Shown piece after piece: positions 63,101 to 64,000 of a stretch of DNA of 64,000 nt (position 1 is its first letter; every line of letters begins with the position of its first letter). The stretch comes from Ciona savignyi (lineage: Eukaryota; Chordata; Ascidiacea; Phlebobranchia; Cionidae). The position numbers and the translations under genes are program-made. The stretch lies in contig CH003393.1 in the NCBI GenBank assembly GCA_000149265.1, positions 373,320 to 437,319 of the forward strand, written 5' to 3'. The notes under the pieces were generated by a model that saw only the letters and a program-made list of their open reading frames with translations, made no database searches and was not told the origin of the DNA.

Positions 63101-64000
63101 GACTAACATTTTTATGAAACTTGGTGGGATAATGGTTTCTCTAAGAATAACTATGGATACAAATTTTGGAGCATGAGGTGTATATTCTAACTCTTTTATA
63201 TACCTTTTCTATAGGAAGCATATGGATCTTCAGGTTTATTTACACAGCCGATGAAAAGTCTTCTATCAAGCCCACCTCAGGTAAAATTGTTTTTCACATA
63301 ATTTCCAATGCGCTGTTAGGTTACTTATGTGAAAATATGCATAAAATGAAAAATATGCATAATATGTTTTATTCCTGTGAATGGAAAGAGAGTTTTCAAA
63401 GAGTAATTGTTATCACCTCTGCGATAGTTACACTACCCCCAAATTGGCAAGAAAACGTATTAAATGCGCCTATAATTGTCACCTTACATTGTGCCAACCG
63501 TCAAGTTACCAAATCTATTGTGATGCGTTGTATATGATCGAGATACCCTTTTAGCAGTACAGTCCATTAAGACAGGGTTAATTTTGCACCTCTGGCGCCC
63601 ATAATTTTTCACCTGCAGTTAAACTCTAGGATACCTTGCCAGCATGTAGCCTGTAATGCAGGCATGGGCAACATATGGCCTGCGAGCCCGGTCTGGCCCA
63701 TGAAGGGATTTTGACCGGCCTGCAGACTGTATCTAAACATACCCTGTAATGTGGACTGTATCTAACCAAACCCTGTAATTAAGATAATGAATACTATTCC
63801 TGTAATAATCCGGCCCACCAAGTACTTCATTTTCCCACATCTGGCCCTCTGACTAGAGAAGTTGCCCACCACTGCTGTAATGTGTGCAATCTCAACATTC
63901 ATTCTACGCATTGTATTCCAGCAGATGGGGGGTACAAATGGAGCAACCCAAAGTCGAGTTGTCGTTTCAAGTCCAAACTTGGCTTCACTACTTCAACAAG
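47505..64000 (+). CDS. FOXO: FOXO forkhead transcription factor (3' end beyond window)
   Basis: Exons: 47505-48179, 58924-59118, 59665-59840, 60534-~60660, ~61480-61552, 62332-62414, 63215-63280, 63922-64000+. Starts [16 protein letters not shown]-type sites RPRSGT (T21), RRRATS (S270) and RPRASS (S354) match T24/S256/S319 of human FOXO1. The forkhead domain runs from about residue 173 ([12 protein letters not shown]) to 290, with the [10 protein letters not shown] insertion that separates FOXO from other forkheads. It is a nuclear transcription factor exported on insulin/AKT phosphorylation (known for the family). Later exons are Ser/Asn-rich transactivation sequence. The phase between the fourth and fifth exons is unsettled. 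The single FOXO is as expected outside vertebrates. Confidence 0.94.
49070..49340 (+). promoter_or_regulatory. intronic CpG-rich block with RFX X-box, CRE-like, ETS, CCAAT and forkhead sites
   Basis: GTTGCCACGGTAAC (49191-49204) is a full RFX X-box. TGATGTCA occurs at 49145 and 49277, CTTCCGG at 49224, ATTGG at 49313 and TTGTTTAC at 49328. A 63-codon frame crosses it but its product is not recognised. Candidate alternative promoter or enhancer of FOXO. Confidence 0.45.
49626..49792 (+). mobile_element. hAT-type MITE (same family as 6237)
   Basis: CAGGGGTGGGCAACTTCTCC at the left; GTATGTTGCTCATGCTTG at the right. Flanking 8-mers TCCTTAGC and ATCATTGC match only in part, so the copy is old. 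Confidence 0.7.
50085..50235 (+). mobile_element. decayed SINE fragment
   Basis: GATTGTGGGTTTAAACCTAG (B-box-like), TTGGGCAATACACTTGG and GAACCCAGCGGTTTAATTGG. Confidence 0.45.
50265..50412 (+). repeat. tandem repeat (~42 bp, three and a half units)
   Basis: Unit CCTTGTACTGTAACTAAATT followed by ATTGCAGTGCATTTAAAAAA. Confidence 0.85.
51010..51345 (+). repeat. dispersed ~330-bp repeat, copy 3
   Basis: CAGTTTGGTTTTTACAATTA, AATAATTTCGAATCATTC, AAACTCATTTTGTTCC and TACTGGAATGGTCATTCC, in the same order as the other copies. Confidence 0.6.
51346..53780. other. FOXO intron sequence
   Basis: AT-rich; no element recognised. 52500-52630 is somewhat richer in CpG without a usable frame. Confidence 0.4.
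53780..53960 (+). promoter_or_regulatory. intronic GC-richer block with kB palindrome
   Basis: GGGGAATTCCC at 53849-53859 is a perfect NF-kB-type palindrome. Nearby are CCACGTCATTGG, GTGACCGTGACG, TACACGTGGC and AGCGGGAA. Candidate stress/immune-responsive enhancer (inference). Confidence 0.35.
53980..54612 (+). repeat. tandem repeat (~155 bp, three units plus a worn fourth)
   Basis: Units at 53980, 54140 and 54291 begin GAAGGTTTTTCTTATTAATC and include AAACAATCAAATGAAAATC and GAAGTGGAAAATTACTGA. Confidence 0.85.
54613..56205. other. FOXO intron sequence
   Basis: AT-rich, with loosely repeated AAAATGTCATTAATTACAAA-type segments (55530-55780). No exon seen. Confidence 0.4.
56210..56580 (+). 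repeat. dispersed ~330-bp repeat, copy 4
   Basis: CAGTTTGGTTTCTGGAACTA, AGAATTTCAAACCGCTC, AAACTCATTTTGTTTCAC and GATACTAAAATTGACATTCC. Confidence 0.6.
56581..58264. other. FOXO intron sequence
   Basis: Mostly AT-rich. A short CpG-rich island at 56875-56935 (CGGCCGATCGGTCCG) stands out. A lone hAT-like end AGATTGAGAACCACTGG is near 57510. Confidence 0.4.
58265..58923 (+). repeat. duplicated segments leading into FOXO exon 2 acceptor
   Basis: A ~160-bp unit (CACATTACTACATAATGGAC... / CATACATTAGTACATAATGA...) at about 58290 and 58455. A ~110-bp unit ending AATTCTTGTTTTCTTCC occurs at about 58730-58815 and again ending at the acceptor 58923. Confidence 0.65.
58924..59118 (+). CDS. FOXO: FOXO exon 2: recognition helix and second AKT site
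   Basis: Acceptor TTTTTTTCCAG at 58923 and donor GTATTT at 59119. Encodes [38 protein letters not shown] and a basic [14 protein letters not shown] tail (nuclear localisation in FOXO proteins). Confidence 0.95.
59119..59664. other. FOXO: FOXO intron 2
   Basis: AT-rich intron with degenerate TTTTGTTTTGTYRGAATTTTT-like repeats in its first 250 bases; the minus-strand ORF here is low-complexity artefact. Confidence 0.5.
59665..59840 (+). CDS. FOXO: FOXO exon 3
   Basis: Acceptor ACCACTCCAG at 59664 keeps phase 0; the alternative CTTGTAG at 59678 would hit a stop. Donor GTGGGG at 59841, phase 2. Ends SLLGDF, leading into the third AKT site, with the R codon split by the intron. Confidence 0.82.
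60194..60431. other. assembly gap (238 N)
   Basis: Run of N in the FOXO intron between the 59840 and 60534 exons. The ORFs crossing it are meaningless. Confidence 1.
60534..60658 (+). CDS. FOXO: FOXO exon 4: third AKT site
   Basis: Acceptor AATCCCTGCAG at 60533. Encodes (R)[16 protein letters not shown], nearly identical to the RPRTSSNASTISGRLSP block of FOXO1, then an acidic EDLEDDG and PLSPNSY. Donor GTGGGT at 60659 is best by consensus but leaves phase 1; GTTTGC at 60663 leaves phase 2, which the next exon needs. Confidence 0.85.
60664..61005 (+). repeat. tandem duplication in FOXO intron (~150 bp, two units)
   Basis: TTTGCATTTATGGCGATCTT, AAATCGAAAGGCACAGT, AAAAAATGAAGAC and GTATTAGGAATTTTT recur in order at about 60731-60790 and 60886-60950. 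A shorter GCATTACTTTTGCATTTATG repeat sits at the front. Confidence 0.8.
61480..61552 (+). CDS. FOXO: FOXO exon 5
   Basis: Acceptor TTCTTTCAG at 61481 (or GACGCAG at 61469, same phase) and donor GTCAGG at 61553. In its only open frame it encodes [20 protein letters not shown], similar to the LLDNLNLLSSPTSL region of FOXO1. Start is approximate. Confidence 0.6.
61553..62331. other. FOXO: FOXO intron
   Basis: AT-rich with TA-rich runs near 61850 and 61985; no element recognised. Confidence 0.45.
62332..62414 (+). CDS. FOXO: FOXO exon 6
   Basis: Acceptor CTGGTTACCAG at 62331 and donor GTAGAT at 62415. Phase 1 to 0. Encodes [19 protein letters not shown] and YLNPTTNQ; low complexity, typical of the FOXO transactivation region. 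Confidence 0.6.
62415..63214. other. FOXO: FOXO intron with minus-strand SINE
   Basis: A SINE on the minus strand at about 62780-62975: on the plus strand TTGCCCAAGGACACAACCAA and GCTCGAACCAAGCACC (reverse of the core and B box). Remainder AT-rich. Confidence 0.55.
63215..63280 (+). CDS. FOXO: FOXO exon 7
   Basis: Acceptor TTTTCTATAG at 63214 and donor GTAAAA at 63281; 22 codons, phase 0 both sides. Encodes [20 protein letters not shown]. Overlapping longer ORF in another frame is a shadow. Confidence 0.6.
63659..63874 (-). mobile_element. hAT-type MITE, 216 bp, with perfect 8-bp target duplication
   Basis: CAGGCATGGGCAACATATGG at the left and GAGAAGTTGCCCACCACTG at the right. CTGTAATG is duplicated exactly at 63651-63658 and 63875-63882. 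Same family as 6237, 14642 and 49626. It lies 48 bases before the exon 8 acceptor. Confidence 0.88.
63922..64000 (+). CDS. FOXO: FOXO exon 8, cut by window end
   Basis: Acceptor TTGTATTCCAG at 63921 (or GCAG at 63924, same phase). Encodes [20 protein letters not shown] and continues open past 64,000. Confidence 0.6.

Overview
The window reads as intron-rich animal nuclear DNA, AT-rich and probably from a sea squirt of the genus Ciona. It carries three protein-coding genes on the + strand. All three are conserved animal families, recognised by translating exons and comparing them with remembered vertebrate relatives. The reasons for Ciona are a compact tunicate-style gene layout, divergent single-copy versions of vertebrate multigene families (one GATA4/5/6 type, one FOXO), and dispersed tRNA-like SINEs with the core CCTTGGGCAAGGCACTT that resemble SINEs I recall from Ciona. 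The species call is inference.

Layout. (1) 1-13.4 kb: the last ten coding exons of DNAJC16, an endoplasmic reticulum J-domain/thioredoxin-like membrane protein; its 5' exons lie before the window. Its introns are full of repeats: a 2.3-kb TTAA-flanked transposon with ~580-bp inverted repeats and a decayed THAP ORF (Kolobok/T2-like), hAT-type MITEs with 8-bp target duplications, SINEs, a separate minisatellite in several introns, and a MITE whose inverted repeat forms the last 3' splice site. (2) 13.4-22.7 kb: intergenic, with an orphan TATA box, a CpG-richer island with CRE/E-box motifs, tandem repeats and a probable minus-strand 3' exon with a membrane segment. (3) 22.8-34.4 kb: a GATA4/5/6-type zinc-finger transcription factor with five clear coding exons. 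Their phases do not join between the second exon and the N-finger exon, which predicts a missing small exon; a 59-nt candidate fits. A minus-strand exon-like ORF with its own poly(A) signal sits in the large intron. (4) 34.4-46.9 kb: intergenic, mostly SINEs and a ~105-bp repeat cluster, with two or three promoter/enhancer-like islands. (5) 47.5 kb to the window end: FOXO, with three AKT-type sites and the forkhead domain split by a 10.7-kb intron at the same place as in vertebrate FOXO genes. It continues past 64,000.

The three genes are not an operon or pathway unit. GATA and FOXO are transcription factors, and DNAJC16 is a chaperone-type protein. No rRNA gene, functional tRNA gene, CRISPR array or prokaryotic feature was seen. 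Two assembly gaps (9229-9775 and 60194-60431) interrupt a minisatellite and a FOXO intron. Splice sites were placed by hand from GT/AG signals, phase and homology; no RNA evidence was available.
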